Of a DNA stretch of 64,000 nt, positions 22,926 through 33,730 are shown piece by piece. Each line of letters begins with the position of its first letter. Within the stretch, counting starts at the first letter, position 1. Source of the DNA: Lotus japonicus (taxonomy: Eukaryota; Streptophyta; Magnoliopsida; Fabales; Fabaceae); contig NC_080046.1 of the NCBI RefSeq assembly GCF_012489685.1, forward strand, positions 59,262,195-59,326,194, given 5' to 3'. Made by a program: the position numbers and the translations under genes. The notes under the pieces were generated by a model. The model was not told the origin of the DNA. It saw only the letters and a program-made list of their open reading frames with translations, and searched no databases.

Positions 22926-25900
22926 ATGAAGATAATCAGTTATAATATTAGGGGGCTTGGGAGAAGGGTGAAGTGGAGGGGGATTAGAGAGCTTATTCAG
23001 AAAGAGAAGGCTGATATGATTTGCTTCCAAGAGACTAAATTAGAAATAGTGGAGGACAAAATTTGTAGGACAATTTGGGGAGATGATGATTATGAGATGA
23101 AGTTTCGTCCAGCGGTTAACAGAGGGGGTGACCTTCTTTGTCTGTGGAGGAAGGGTTGCTTCTCTCTACAAAATTGCGAGGATGGTGATGGTTTTGTTGG
23201 TCTGATTGGGTTATGGGGTGACCAAAGAATTCCATGTGCAATTTTCAATATTTATGCCCTTTGTGATGCCTCGGGTAAGCGCAGGTTATGGAGTGACCTT
23301 TTGCTACTTCGCCAAAACAGTAACATTTTAAATTGGTGTTTGCTTGGTGATTTTATGCAATTCGATCATCGGAGGAAAGAAGAGGAGTGGCTTCTGAATC
23401 TTCACTCCATAGAACTGAGATGAATGATTTCAATTTGCTCGTTGATGAAATGGAAATTCTTGAGATTCCTTGTGTTGGGAGAAAATTTTATTGGTTCCGG
23501 CCTAACGGATCAGCGGCAAGTAGGCTCGATAGTGTTGGTGTCGGCAGACTGGATTTCTCAATGGCCAAGTTGCATACAAGAAACTCTCGAAAGAGAGCTT
23601 TCTGACCATTGTCCTATTCTATTGCGATTGGCTAGGCAAGATTGGGGCCCTAAGCCATTTAAGGTGCTCAACTGCTGGTTTGAAGACTATCGATTTAAAG
23701 GTTTGGTGGCAAAGGAGTGGGCAGGTGAACCAGTTATGGGGTGGGGTGCTCATTCTCTAAAGGAAAAATTGAAATCCATGAAGCAAAAGCTAAAGAAGTG
23801 GAATTGGGAGGTCTTTGGTGATCTAAGAAAAAAGAGGGTTGAGCTTATTAAGGAGCTGAATATTCTGGATAAGACTGCTGAAGAAAGACCTCTAAGGTTG
23901 GATGAAATTTCTCAGAAGAAAGAAATCAGTGCTGATTTATGGAAGGTTACTAATCTAAATGAGACTTTACTTCACCAGAAGTCTCGTTTGAAATGGTTAC
24001 AGGGTGGTGACTCAAATTCCAGATTCTTTCATGTTACTGTAAACTGGAGGCGGAGGGTAAATTCTATTTTGGGCCTAAATATAGGAGGGGTGTGGCAAGA
24101 GGACCCGGGTGCGGTAAAAAGAGAAGTTAAGTGCTTCTTTGAACAGAAGTACAGTGATGATGATTGGCGAGCTCCTAAATTGGATGGTGTCCAATTCTGT
24201 TCTATTTCTAACCTGGATGGTGAATCTCTGATTATGCCTTTTGACCTTGATGAAATCAAGGAAGCTGTTTGGGAGTGCAGCGGGGACAAGAGTCCCGGTC
24301 TCGATGGTTTTAATTTCACTTTTATTAAATCTTTCTGGGATCTTCTCAAGTCTGATTTCTAAAAGCTACTGGATGATTTTCGCTGTAATGGAGTATGGCC
24401 AAGAGGAACGAACTCTTCTTTCATCGCCTTGATCCCGAAGATTGACTCCCCTCAATCCTTGAATGACTTCCGTCCAATATCTCTTGTGGGATGCATGTAT
24501 AAGGTAGTGTCGAAAATTCTGGCTAAGAGATTGGGGCTGGTTATGCATAAAATTATTGATGAAGCACAATCTGCTTTTGTTGGAGGTAGAAGTATGTTGG
24601 ACAGTGTACTTATAGCAAATGAAGTTTTCCATGAAGCAAAACAGAAAAAAATCTCCTACTCTCATCTTTAAGGTCGATTTTGAGAAAGCGTACGATTCGG
24701 TTAAATGAGACTTTCTATTCTACATGTTTCGAAGAATGGGATTTCCGTCTAAGTGGATTCAGTGGATAAAGGACTGCCTCGAGTCTTCCTGGGTTTCTAT
24801 TCTTATCAATGGGAGTCCTTCGGAGGAGTTCAAAATGAGGAAGGGCCTAAGACAAGGGGATCCCTTGGCGCCTTTCCTCTTCCTAATTATTGCGGAAGGT
24901 TTAAATGGGCTCATGAAGCAGGCTGTCAATCAAAATAAATTCTCTCCTTCCTTGGTTGGCCGATGTAACCCGGTTAGTGTGTCATTATTACAATTTGCAG
25001 ATGATACTCTCTTTCTTGGAGAAGCTTCTCTTTCGAATGTTTTTCTTATCAAAAGTGTATTATGCTGTTTTGAATTAATCTCTGGCCTGAAAGTTAATTT
25101 TTCGAAAAGTAAGCTTCTTGGAGTTGCTTTAAATGAGAGGGTGGGTTTGTAGAAGATTTGCAGCACTGTTAAATTGCAAAATTATGACAGCTCCATTCAT
25201 TTATCTTGGCCTCCCTATTGGCGATAACCCGAGACGTGTGAAATTCAGGGATCCTGTGGTTGCCAAGATTAAACAGAGACTTTCTAGCTGGAGAAGGCGC
25301 ACCCTGTCATTTGGTGGTAAGTTATGCCTGATTAAGAGCGTTCCTTCTGCCCTTCCCCTTTACTATATTTCTGTTTTCCGTATGCCTTCCGAAGTTGTAA
25401 AAAGATGTATTAGCCTTATGAGGTCTTTTTGTGGGGTGGTGTGGAGGGAGAAAATAAAATTGCATGGGTCAGCTGGGACAAGGTTTGCAGACCTATTGAA
25501 GAGGGACTTGGGAAAATTTAATAAAGCCTTATTAGGAAAGTGGAGATGGAGAATGTCTTTAGAGGGAGAGAATGTCTGGTGTAGGTTGTTACATGCGAAG
25601 TATGGGGATGATGTTCCTAACCACTCCTCGATCTAGTGGAAAGACCTTCACTCCTTGTGTTTTGGAAGAGGGGAGGGAGGGTAAGTGGTATGATGAAGGA
25701 ATTCGCCGGAAGCTTGGGGATGGAGGCAAGGTAAACTTCTGGTCTGATATTTGGATTGGGGATGCACCCCTGTGTCGCGTTTTCAGTCCTTTATTTCAAG
25801 TGTCAGCTCAACAAAATCTTAAAATTCTAGAGATGGGCGAGTGGAGTGATTCTGACTGGGTGTAGTGTTTTTCTTGGAAGTCCCCTTTGGATTCAACACT

Positions 25901-26495
25901 AGGACGACTTTTAGTAGACATGCAGCAAATGATAAACTGTTTTGTGCCCTCCAGGGGTAGGTCTGATTCGTGGAAATGGATTCCTGACCAACATGGAAAT
26001 TATTCAGTCAAGTCTGCCTATGATTTTCTTCATGGATGTGCCAATGCTCAATGGGATAACATTTTTAAGCTGCTGTGGTCCGTCAAGGTTCCATCAAATG
26101 CGATTGCATTGAGCTGGAAAGTGCTTATTAATAGGGTCCAAACCAAGGTGAATCTGAATCGAAGAGGAGTTGTAATTTCAAATGTTTGTCCCTTGTGTTC
26201 TTTGGACGAGGAAAGTACAGATCACTTGCTCTTCTCTTGTCCGATTGTTTGAAGAATTTGGTCAAAAATTTCTGAGTGATTTGGTGTGTTCTCAGTCTTT
26301 CCTAATGACAGTCATGGCCATTTTCTTCAACACCTAGGTTCATGTGGCTCTCTAAACTTCAGAAAAAGGGGATGGTTTGTTTGGATAGCAGCTGTAGTTT
26401 GTATTTGGCAAGGGAGAAATTCTGCTGTCTTTAAAAATAGCAACTTTGAAGCCTCTGCACTGTTTGATTTGGTCCAATTCAAATCTTGGAGCTGA
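22926..26495 (+). pseudogene. Degenerate L1 ORF2 (endonuclease and reverse transcriptase)
   Basis: The endonuclease domain starts at the ATG (SYNIRGLGRRVKWRG), has the catalytic FQETKL motif and ends at SDHCPI. Reverse transcriptase follows, with KSPGLDGFNF, FRPISLVGCMYK, QGDPLAPFLF and the catalytic FADDT. A zinc-finger RVT domain (CPLCSLDEESTDHLLF) lies near 26190-26245. The frame is broken by a shift near 23400, a TAA at 24360-24362, a shift near 24660, a TGA at 24706-24708 (probably an old Trp codon), and further stops near 25150, 25635 and 25863. This copy cannot make a working protein. Confidence 0.9.
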
Positions 26496-27474
26496 CTTAA
26501 AGCTAAGTTCCCGGGTTTCCAATATTCACTTTTTGAGTGGATCTCAAATCCTACACATTGTTTGAAAGATCAGTAAGGGTGGCTTATTCTGATTGCCTTC
26601 TGTTTTTGGCTGGTCTTTTATGCTGTTTCTGGTTTAACTTTGGTTATGAGGGGATGTTAGAAGTAGTTGTTTACGCTGAATGACTTACAGGGAGCCAGAC
26701 ATGTGTTTTCTCTTCCCCTAAGTGGTAGTGGATTCACCCTTACTAACTTGTTGATTCAAGTTTTAGCTACTTCTTTCTCTTTATTATCTAGCTACTTGAA
26801 TCTCATTTTGTTTCCTATCATTGGATCCTCGTTGGAATTTGGCTATTGCAACCAAGAGTTAATAATCAAGGGTTGTTGTATGGTGTTTGTGTAGTTTTGA
26901 TTTGGCTTGGTTGAGGACATTTGATGCATCTGGTCTACTCATTGGAGGGGTACATTCTGGTTCAGGGCCATTGTTAATTGATATTTGTTTTTGGTCCCTT
27001 TGGAGGTGCTGCTTTGGCTAATTAATCTATGTAATTAGTCTTGTCTCTTTTGGGTTTTGTTAAGGGTGTTCAATTGAGTTGTAATTCTTTTTGTTTTCCC
27101 TTTTTCTTCTTTTCCTCTTCCTTGTATTGGGTTGAAGTACCCCTTGTACTTCCTTTCAATATATTTCTTTGCATATCCAAAAAAAAAAAATTAGGGGTCA
27201 AAAGGGAGTGGTGCAACTTTACACCACACAAAAGTGGTCCATAATAAATTTTTCCAACCCTGTGTTATGGTTGCCACTCTTCCTTTCCCAAGCTGAGAGC
27301 ATTCAATGATTTTTCTCTACAGAACTGTGTCATCCATATTTTCAAGAATTTGCCAACATGGATGCAGGCCTCTACACTCACCAACAGTTACAATCAACTA
27401 GGTGGGTAGGGTAGGGTCAGACATCATTGTACTCTATCAATGTCCAAAGCTTCAGAAACAGAGCTGCATTGGTT

Positions 27475-28345
27475 TCAACAGTAGTCCTTGCAAGAACAGA
27501 CTCCATCTCTAAAATGGTGAAATCGAGTGACATCTCTGATAATAAAGTGGCGATTGACAATCTTACTTACCAACTTCATAAATATATGACAATCCACACA
27601 CACTCTCAGGTGTTTCATGATAGTAATCTCTGTTCCAGGCCTAGTGTTCAAGAGAGCAAAAGCAATTGCCAAGCAAGAGTAATGCTCAGGACCAGGCTGC
27701 AAACCATACTTCATCTCCATCTCATCAAAATACCCCAATCCCTTATCAGTCAATCCTGCATGGCTACAAGCCGAAAGAACGGTCACAAAAACCGTCCTAT
27801 CCGGCCTCACACCAGACCTAACCATCTCCTCAAAAAGCTCCACCGCGATTTCCCCTTCTCCATGTATCCCATAACCACCTATAATAGCTGTCCATGACAC
27901 AACACTCTTGTCAACCATACCATCAAAAACAGCACGAGCACGAGCCAAATTACCACACCTAGCATACATGTTGATCAATGCATTAGTTAAAAAAGGATTA
28001 GACCCGAACCCGCATTGCTCTATCTTCCGTTCCACTTCAACCCCAACCACCTGCACGCCAAGGTTCGCACAAGAAGACAGAACCGCAAGAAGCGTAACCG
28101 GGTCAGGACTCATCCTTCTCATCTTCATCTCATGGTAAAGCTCCAGAACACGCGCAGCGTGCCCGTTTTGTGCGTAACCGGAAACCTTAGCATTCTACGT
28201 GATCAAATCCCTCACAGAAATTTCATCGAACAGTTTGCGCGCGAGTTCAACCTCGCCGCATTTCACATACATTGTGAGAAAACTGTTCATAACGGCCAAA
28301 TCAGCGTCGAACCCGAACATCACCGCTTCGATCTCTTCTTCTAGA
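27475..28345 (-). pseudogene. PPR-DYW organelle RNA-editing factor, degenerate fragment
   Basis: On the minus strand the sequence reads as PLS-type PPR repeats (NALINMYARCGNLARARAVF, VSWTAIIGGYGIHGEGE, FVTVLSACSHAGLTDKGLGY). It then jumps from PEHYSC straight to LAIAFALLNTRPGTEI and the end of a DYW domain (RVCVDCH, FHHFRDGVCSCKDYC). The E/E+ region and the start of the DYW domain, including its HxE site, are missing. Upstream of the open part the frame has a TAG at 28197-28195 inside ITxNAKVSGYAQNGHA, where Trp is expected, and sequence similarity fades near 28345. The terminal DYW tripeptide reads DYC. Intact relatives are 500-900 residues and edit organelle C residues. This copy looks dead. 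Confidence 0.85.
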
Positions 28346-28454
28346 TTAACGTCCAGAAAGTTAATCTGTCAATGCTTCGGTCTCTTCTTCTCTTTGCCTT
28401 CCCTTCATTACCCAAAAAAACAACCTTTTTTCTCCATCCAAAGCTGAAAACTTG

Positions 28455-29586
28455 TAGGGATGGCAAATCGGGCCATCCCGCCCCGCCCCGCTAATAACCC
28501 GTCATAAACGGGACGGGTTGGGCTAGCCCGCCAAAAAAAGTGGGCTCAAAATTCTGGCCCACCCCGCTAAATGGCGGGTTAGCGGGCTAGCGGGCCAGCC
28601 CATGGGCCACAATGTTAACAATATATGCCCTGAATATTTCGTATCAAGTAGAATTGATTCTATTTTCCAAACATGCTTTGAACGTTTATTTTTGAAACTG
28701 ATTCGAGATTCTTTTCAATGCTTGGCCACCCATAGTGATAATTCTTCATATCTATCAACTAAATATGGCGCAGGATGCTATTTTGCAGCTTTTTTATCAG
28801 GCAATATATTAGTTCATATTAAGAGTCTTTCATGGTCATTGCTAATTGCTTTTTTTTTTTTCAAAGGCACTCTTATTTATATCAGAGAAAATAGCACCCC
28901 AGTGAAGGAGGGATACGGGGGTAGTGGCATCTAATTTTTGCCACTAAAAAACCACAAATTGAAAAGAGAAAAACGTGAAGTAGGAAGAGAGAAGAAAGTT
29001 TTGAATTTGAGAGTTAAAAAAACAACTGATATCAAATTGACAAATTATCAAACTCAAGAAATAGAAATTTAGAGTTTTTTTAGAATCAAACCATTTAAGA
29101 TATATAATAAAAGTAGCAGGTTGAATTTATTATATTACATAAAAGGAATAATGCAACAAGAAAGAAACAGGGGAAGCAAAATAGTATTGAGACAAAGTAA
29201 AAAAAAAAAAAAAACAGGAACCACCCACGTGGTCTCATTCTCTCATTTATTTTATTGTTTTAATTTTTTGATTTCTTCTATTAATTATTCAATTGACTTT
29301 TTTTATTGTGCTTACTTGCACTTTATTGTGGGCATAGAAGAATTTTAATGAGAAAAAAAGGAAAAAGAAAGTTAGTCCAACAACTGCAGCCCCCTCACCA
29401 TACAAAAAAAAAAAACAAGCGAAACCCGCGGGCTAGCCCGCCCCGGCCCGCCTTCAACCCGTTAAATTACGGGCCAAAACGGGGCGGGTTAACATTTTTT
29501 ATGGGCTACATTTTTCAGCCCAACCCGCCCCAAAACACTGGCGGGGCGGGCTGGCCCAACGGGCCGAGTCCATATTGCCATCCCTA
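28455..29586. mobile_element. Non-autonomous hAT element, 1132 bp, perfect 8-bp TSD
   Basis: The ends are TAGGGATGGCAA on the left and TTGCCATCCCTA on the right, the classic hAT terminus. The octamer AAAACTTG flanks both sides exactly (28447-28454 and 29587-29594). The outer 150 bp on each side are unusually GC-rich for this region, full of GGCGGG, GCCCGC and GGCTAGCCC words that pair between arms. The AT-rich interior has an open frame at 28602-28934 with no transposase motif. It inserted just beyond the 5' end of the PPR pseudogene. Confidence 0.92.
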
Positions 29587-30278
29587 AAAACTTGTACCTA
29601 AACAAATCAAGGGATTGTAAATATTCTATTTTGGAAGGGTAAATTAGAAAAAATATTTTGAAAGTGGAGTGCATCTAATATGTGCCATTTGGAAAAGTGG
29701 GCACCCTATAGTCCTATACCATTAAATAGTGGACGACATATTTGAGATTTCACCGACAATTGAAGATTTTTGAAATTTCAAAAGTGATCCTCAAATTTGA
29801 AGCATTTTTGTATTCACACCGTCTTTACTATATCATCTTCTACTACCACCGAAATCACTTGATTTCAATGGTCAAAGGTGAACCTACAACTATTGGTATT
29901 TTGAGATATTTCAATCCAACGAGTCACTTGAACCCGCACCTACTACAACAATAACATAACACCTCAAGTAATGTTGGTCTCGCATACTAAGATCATAATT
30001 TCATCGTAAAATACGTGATAACATTCATTATCCAAAGGCTTAAATATGTTGGAGGCCCCTATAAAATAGGGTTCCTTTGGTTTAAGCCCCTACAAAATTT
30101 TTTCTTGGGAATAAGCCCCTAATGAGAAAATAATATATAGTGATAAGCCCCTGCCGTCAACTTCCGTTAAAAAATATATGAGTCAGCAAACGGAGCTGAC
30201 GTGGACCTTTGCCACCTCATCAAGTGGGCCCACAAGCTGTTGACGTGGAAATGAGAAGAGAAATATGAAAATGTCAAA

Positions 30279-30480
30279 TGTGGGATTTGAACCCAAGACC
30301 TAGAGCATAATGGGCAACATCCTTCCCACTAGGCTACAAGCTGCATCTTTAATACAAGTGCAAAATTTGATATATATCTCATTTAAACTAACAATTTTTT
30401 TTAAAAACACCATAATCAGGATTCGAACACCATAAATGGAGGATCATACTCAATGTCCTTACAATTGAGCCACTGGCTCA
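30279..30480 (-). repeat. Two tRNA-like (pol III A/B box) modules, left arm
   Basis: On the minus strand, 30344-30279 reads TAGCCTAGTGGGAAGG (A-box-like), then about 35 bp later GGGTTCAAATCCCAC (B-box and T-arm-like). A second module at 30480-30418 has GTGGCTCAATTGTAAGG and later GTGTTCGAATCC. Spacing and motifs resemble tRNA genes or tRNA-derived SINE heads, but I find no full cloverleaf. Confidence 0.5.
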
Positions 30481-30497
30481 TTTTGTTATTCATGCGC

Positions 30498-30534
<37 letters not shown>

Positions 30535-30867
30535 GTAAAAAAAAGAACAAGAATTCAACCCCACTTAAATCATAAAAAACTATTATTTTGTTCTTTCAGT
30601 ATATATACTCATTAGTACTTAAAAAAAGTCAATATATGAACTCTAATAAATTTGTAAGATTTAACTTTTTTACGTTTTAAAGTTTTGTAAATATGTTTTT
30701 CTATTTACATTTAATATTTTATTTTGTTTCAAATTGATACATTATATAAGAGCGTCTAAGAGCCTAAAAATGTAATTTTTAGATCTACCACATCAAATTT
30801 ATTTAGCATTATCAGTTTGTTTTTAAATATATATTTAGTTTTGCGCTAAAAATACATGCATAAATTA

Positions 30868-31082
30868 GGCATTGACTTAGTGGTTAGAGCCTCCTCCATG
30901 AACCTCTATGTTTTGGGTTCAAATCATGCTTAGGACATTTTTAAATTTTTGGTTGAAATATTAGCAGCTTCAGTTTAAATAAGATATATATTAAATTTTG
31001 CACTTATACTAATGATGCAGCTTGTAGCCTAGTGGGAAGGATGTTGCCCATTATGTTCTAGGTCTTGGGTTCAAATCCCACA
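30868..31082 (+). repeat. Two tRNA-like (pol III A/B box) modules, right arm
   Basis: The plus strand at 30868-30927 reads TTGACTTAGTGGTTAGAG then TTTTGGGTTCAAATC. At 31017-31082 it reads TAGCCTAGTGGGAAGG then GGGTTCAAATCCCAC, the inverted partner of the module at 30279-30344. Together with the left-arm pair, this gives two converging sets inside one fold-back element. Confidence 0.5.
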
Positions 31083-31333
31083 TTTGGCATTTTCATATTT
31101 CTCTTCTCATTTCCACGTCAGCAGCTTGTGGGCCCACTTGATGAGGTGGCAAAGGTCCACGTCAGCTCCGTTTGCTGACTCATATATTTTTTAACGGAAG
31201 TTGACGGCAGGGGCTTATCACTATATATTATTTTCTCATTAGGGGCTTATTCCCAAGAAAAAATTTTGTAGGGGCTTAAACCAAAGGACCCCTATTTTAT
31301 AGGGGCCCCCAACATATTTAAGCCTTATCCAAA

Positions 31334-32392
31334 TATAATCCTGAGCCTATACCTATACACAAACACGTGCACCCTAAATTTTGGCTCCATTGCAGTGCAG
31401 AGTCAAATCCAATCCATAGTGTCCTTTATTTTAATTTATTTAATCAACCATTTCGAAAGAATTTCTTCTTTTCCATATCTCTCTGTCTAGTTGTACCTTT
31501 CCATGATCATTTGTTCCTTTAAACAACCCTCTTCTGTCCATTTTCTCTCTATTCCCAGCACCTTTCTCCTTTTCCTCATCCCCATATATTCTTTTTGGGC
31601 TTCAAGGTGGTCCCTCTTACACTCATCATCAACCCCATTTGGTTCTTATCCCATTTGCTTTCTGGGTTTTTTACCACAACTCCCATGCATGTGATGCGCA
31701 CCTATTCCCTCAGTCATTCAATTCAAAGCTTTCCACAGGTAAAAAAATCAACATGCAAACGCTTTCATGGCTCTAATTCAATACATAATCCTATTATTTG
31801 TTGATTTTTAACGTTGGTTTAATAAGTCCTGTTCTTATTCGGATGTTTTGTTCTTGTGTTTCAAATGTCTTTACAGAATTATGGGTTCTGATAGGGATAA
31901 GGCTATGATGCTATTGTTACGGAGATTCACATGTGTAGTGTGCCACTGTTTTGGCTTTTTCTGTATTGTTCTCTTTCTTAGGTTGAAGATAGGCACTGCA
32001 TTGTTTTCTATTTCTTTTTCTTTTACAATGCAATTGCCATGAGATAAAGCTAAAGAACATTGAAGGTGTCTTCATAAATCAGAATCAAAATTCAATATTT
32101 TCACAATAAAATTCCATAAGTAATCTGGGGTAAGCAGATTTTGATGTTTTTCTTTTTTTAGCTTTTTGGAATGTGGTACTGTTAGTATAGACATTCATCT
32201 TGTTACTGGTGAAATCTCTACTTAAATTGTTGCTTTCTCATTATTCCTATTCTTTCAGATTGTGGGGGGCTTCAAAATTGGATCCTGTCATGCTGCTCAT
32301 GCACTGATGTTGATCTTTTGTGAGTCATATTCTGAGTTCTTAAATTAGAACAAATTGATGCTTTGCTTGGGAGAGTTATTCCTAATTCCTAC
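31334..32392. other. Promoter and 5' leader of the O-fucosyltransferase gene
   Basis: A pyrimidine-rich leader (about 31460-31738) ends at CCACAG/GTAAAA, a plausible donor for a 5' UTR intron. A short out-of-frame upstream ATG at 32358 opens a 23-codon frame that ends at 32429, overlapping the main start. Frames at 31491-32042 show no domain and are read as leader or intron. Confidence 0.45.
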
Positions 32393-33730
32393 ATGGAAGT
32401 TTTGTCTAAGTTCTTGGGTGGCACTCTGAAATCAACAGCAAGCAAATGTATGGTTCTGTTTGTCACTGTTTTGATCCTTAGAGTATTGTTCCCTCCTTCC
32501 TTCCCTGGCTTTGATGGATTTGAATGGAGCAACTTTGTATATATCAACAGCCATTCTGAATTGGGAATTCGGCAAGATAAGTTTTTGGCGGTTCCCCAGC
32601 TCGTGTGGGGACTAAACAACCAGAAGATTGCATTTGCAAGAGCATGCCTCACTGCTAGAATGCTGAATCGAACCCTTTTGATGCCTAGCTTCAGTGCCTC
32701 CCTGTTTTACAAAGAAATTGACCTCCTGCAACCCATTTCCTTTGATAAAGTGTTCCAATTTGATAAGTTTAACACGCTTTGCCGTGGTTTTGTTCGGTTG
32801 GGTTACTACTCAGATGTCTTGAATAGAACAGAAGTGCTTGAAATGCAGAAAGGGAGTGGAAGGAGGTGGACATTGGAGAGAGACTTATCACAATTGAAGG
32901 AGTATAGCATAGGCTCATTTGATGACTATGAGGTAATCCGGATTGTAGGGAAAAACCCGTTCATGTGGCACGATCATTGGCATGTGAAGGACTATGCAAG
33001 GGTTTTTGAGTGTTTAGAAGTTATAGATGAGATTGCTCAAGAAGCTGATAGAGTTGTGTCTAGGATTAGAGAAGTTGGAAAAGAGGTAATAGGAAAAACT
33101 GAATCAGAGGAATTGAAAAAGAGTATCACCTCTGATAGTTCATCATTTCAGCCTCTTCCATATGTTTCTGTCCACATGAGGATAGAAATTGATTGGATGA
33201 TTCACTGCAAGAAGCTAGAGCAGAGATTGAACACAAATCAAATCTGCAGTAGCAAGAAAGAGATCATGGAAAGAGTTAAAAACATTGTTGGTTTGAAGAC
33301 TCCGATTGTTGTTTATCTTGCAGTTGCTGATAAACTCCTTAACACTTCTTCCATAATGGAAGGTTGGGGAGATGGGTTTCTTCCTTTTGAGAAGAAGAAA
33401 CTTGCTGTAGATGGAATTTATAAGAAGTATCCATATCTAATTCAATCCGCAATCGATTACGAAGTGTGCTTGCGGGCCGATATCTTTGTGGGAAACAGTT
33501 TCTCTACATTTTCAAGTCTTATAGTTCTTGAAAGAACACAGAAGATGATCAGAACCAGTGTGACCAGCATGTGTGGAACTGATGTAAGATGGCCTTCTTA
33601 TGCTTACAATCTAGCAGGAGAATCAAATGGTCCAATGAGATGGATTACAAATATGTCTGATTCAAGTCTTCAAGCAATTAGCTATGGCACCAATCATATC
33701 TCTTCTTGCAAGGACCATATTTTAATTTAA
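32393..33730 (+). CDS. O-fucosyltransferase-family protein (GT106-like), type II membrane
   Basis: A single uninterrupted exon codes for 445 residues from the first in-frame ATG. Frame upstream stays open to about 32345 but has no ATG. Residues of about 18-37 (SKCMVLFVTVLILRVLFPP) form a signal anchor, so the enzyme should sit in the Golgi with its catalytic part in the lumen. FLAVPQLVWGLNNQK and LTARMLNRTLLMPS match the start of plant O-fucosyltransferase domains, where G-N-N-Q binds the nucleotide sugar. YVSVHMRIEIDW near residue 260 holds the conserved Arg, and VCLRADIFVGNSFSTFSSLI is the donor-site block. The acceptor is unknown; pectin or other cell-wall glycans are typical for the family. 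No truncation is visible. Confidence 0.88.
   Translation: MEVLSKFLGGTLKSTASKCMVLFVTVLILRVLFPPSFPGFDGFEWSNFVYINSHSELGIRQDKFLAVPQLVWGLNNQKIAFARACLTARMLNRTLLMPSFSASLFYKEIDLLQPISFDKVFQFDKFNTLCRGFVRLGYYSDVLNRTEVLEMQKGSGRRWTLERDLSQLKEYSIGSFDDYEVIRIVGKNPFMWHDHWHVKDYARVFECLEVIDEIAQEADRVVSRIREVGKEVIGKTESEELKKSITSDSSSFQPLPYVSVHMRIEIDWMIHCKKLEQRLNTNQICSSKKEIMERVKNIVGLKTPIVVYLAVADKLLNTSSIMEGWGDGFLPFEKKKLAVDGIYKKYPYLIQSAIDYEVCLRADIFVGNSFSTFSSLIVLERTQKMIRTSVTSMCGTDVRWPSYAYNLAGESNGPMRWITNMSDSSLQAISYGTNHISSCKDHILI

Larger units (their letters stand above)
22754..27189 (+). mobile_element. L1-type LINE with 5' inversion and poly-A tail
   Basis: The insertion is bounded by a 15-16-bp target duplication, TTAGGGGTCAAAAGG with an ambiguous leading A, at 22738-22753 and 27190-27205. 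The right copy follows an A-run at about 27180-27190, as expected for target-primed reverse transcription. Most of the body is ORF2 in sense orientation. The first 165 bp or so are ORF1 in the opposite orientation, so the 5' end is both truncated and inverted. The copy is inactive. Confidence 0.9.
22230..27253. mobile_element. Long-TIR Mutator-like element split by a LINE
   Basis: The 11-mer CCAACCCTGTG flanks both sides (22219-22229 and 27254-27264). The left arm (about 22235-22315) holds ATGGACC, GGTTGCACCACTCTCC and TTTTGACC. The right arm holds the complement, GGTCAAAAGGGAGTGGTGCAAC and GTGGTCCAT, and extends inward through AAAACCTG on both sides, so the arms are about 80-90 bp. Without the LINE the element is about 570 bp. 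The interior (22310-22730) has CT-rich and CAT-repeat sequence and no clear coding region. The 9-11-bp duplication plus long arms indicates the Mutator superfamily, non-autonomous. The LINE landed in the right arm. Confidence 0.75.
30037..31324. mobile_element. Long-TIR Mutator-like fold-back element, 1288 bp, 9-bp TSD
   Basis: The nonamer TTATCCAAA flanks both sides (30028-30036 and 31325-31333). The element begins GGCTTAAATATGTTGG and ends CCAACATATTTAAGCC. The arms (about 30037-30395 and 30975-31324) run about 350 bp and are nearly identical when inverted, including GACGTGGACCTTTGCCACCTC and its complement. The interior is AT-rich, with an (AT)n run near 30507-30530, and has no transposase. 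Near-identical arms suggest a young insertion. Confidence 0.9.

Noticed and set aside
28602..28934. ORF of 110 codons inside the hAT element as transposase
   Set aside because: No hAT dimerisation or DDE motifs; composition looks non-coding.
30279..31082. True tRNA genes in the MULE arms
   Set aside because: A- and B-box-like motifs are present but no complete cloverleaf or discriminator could be drawn.
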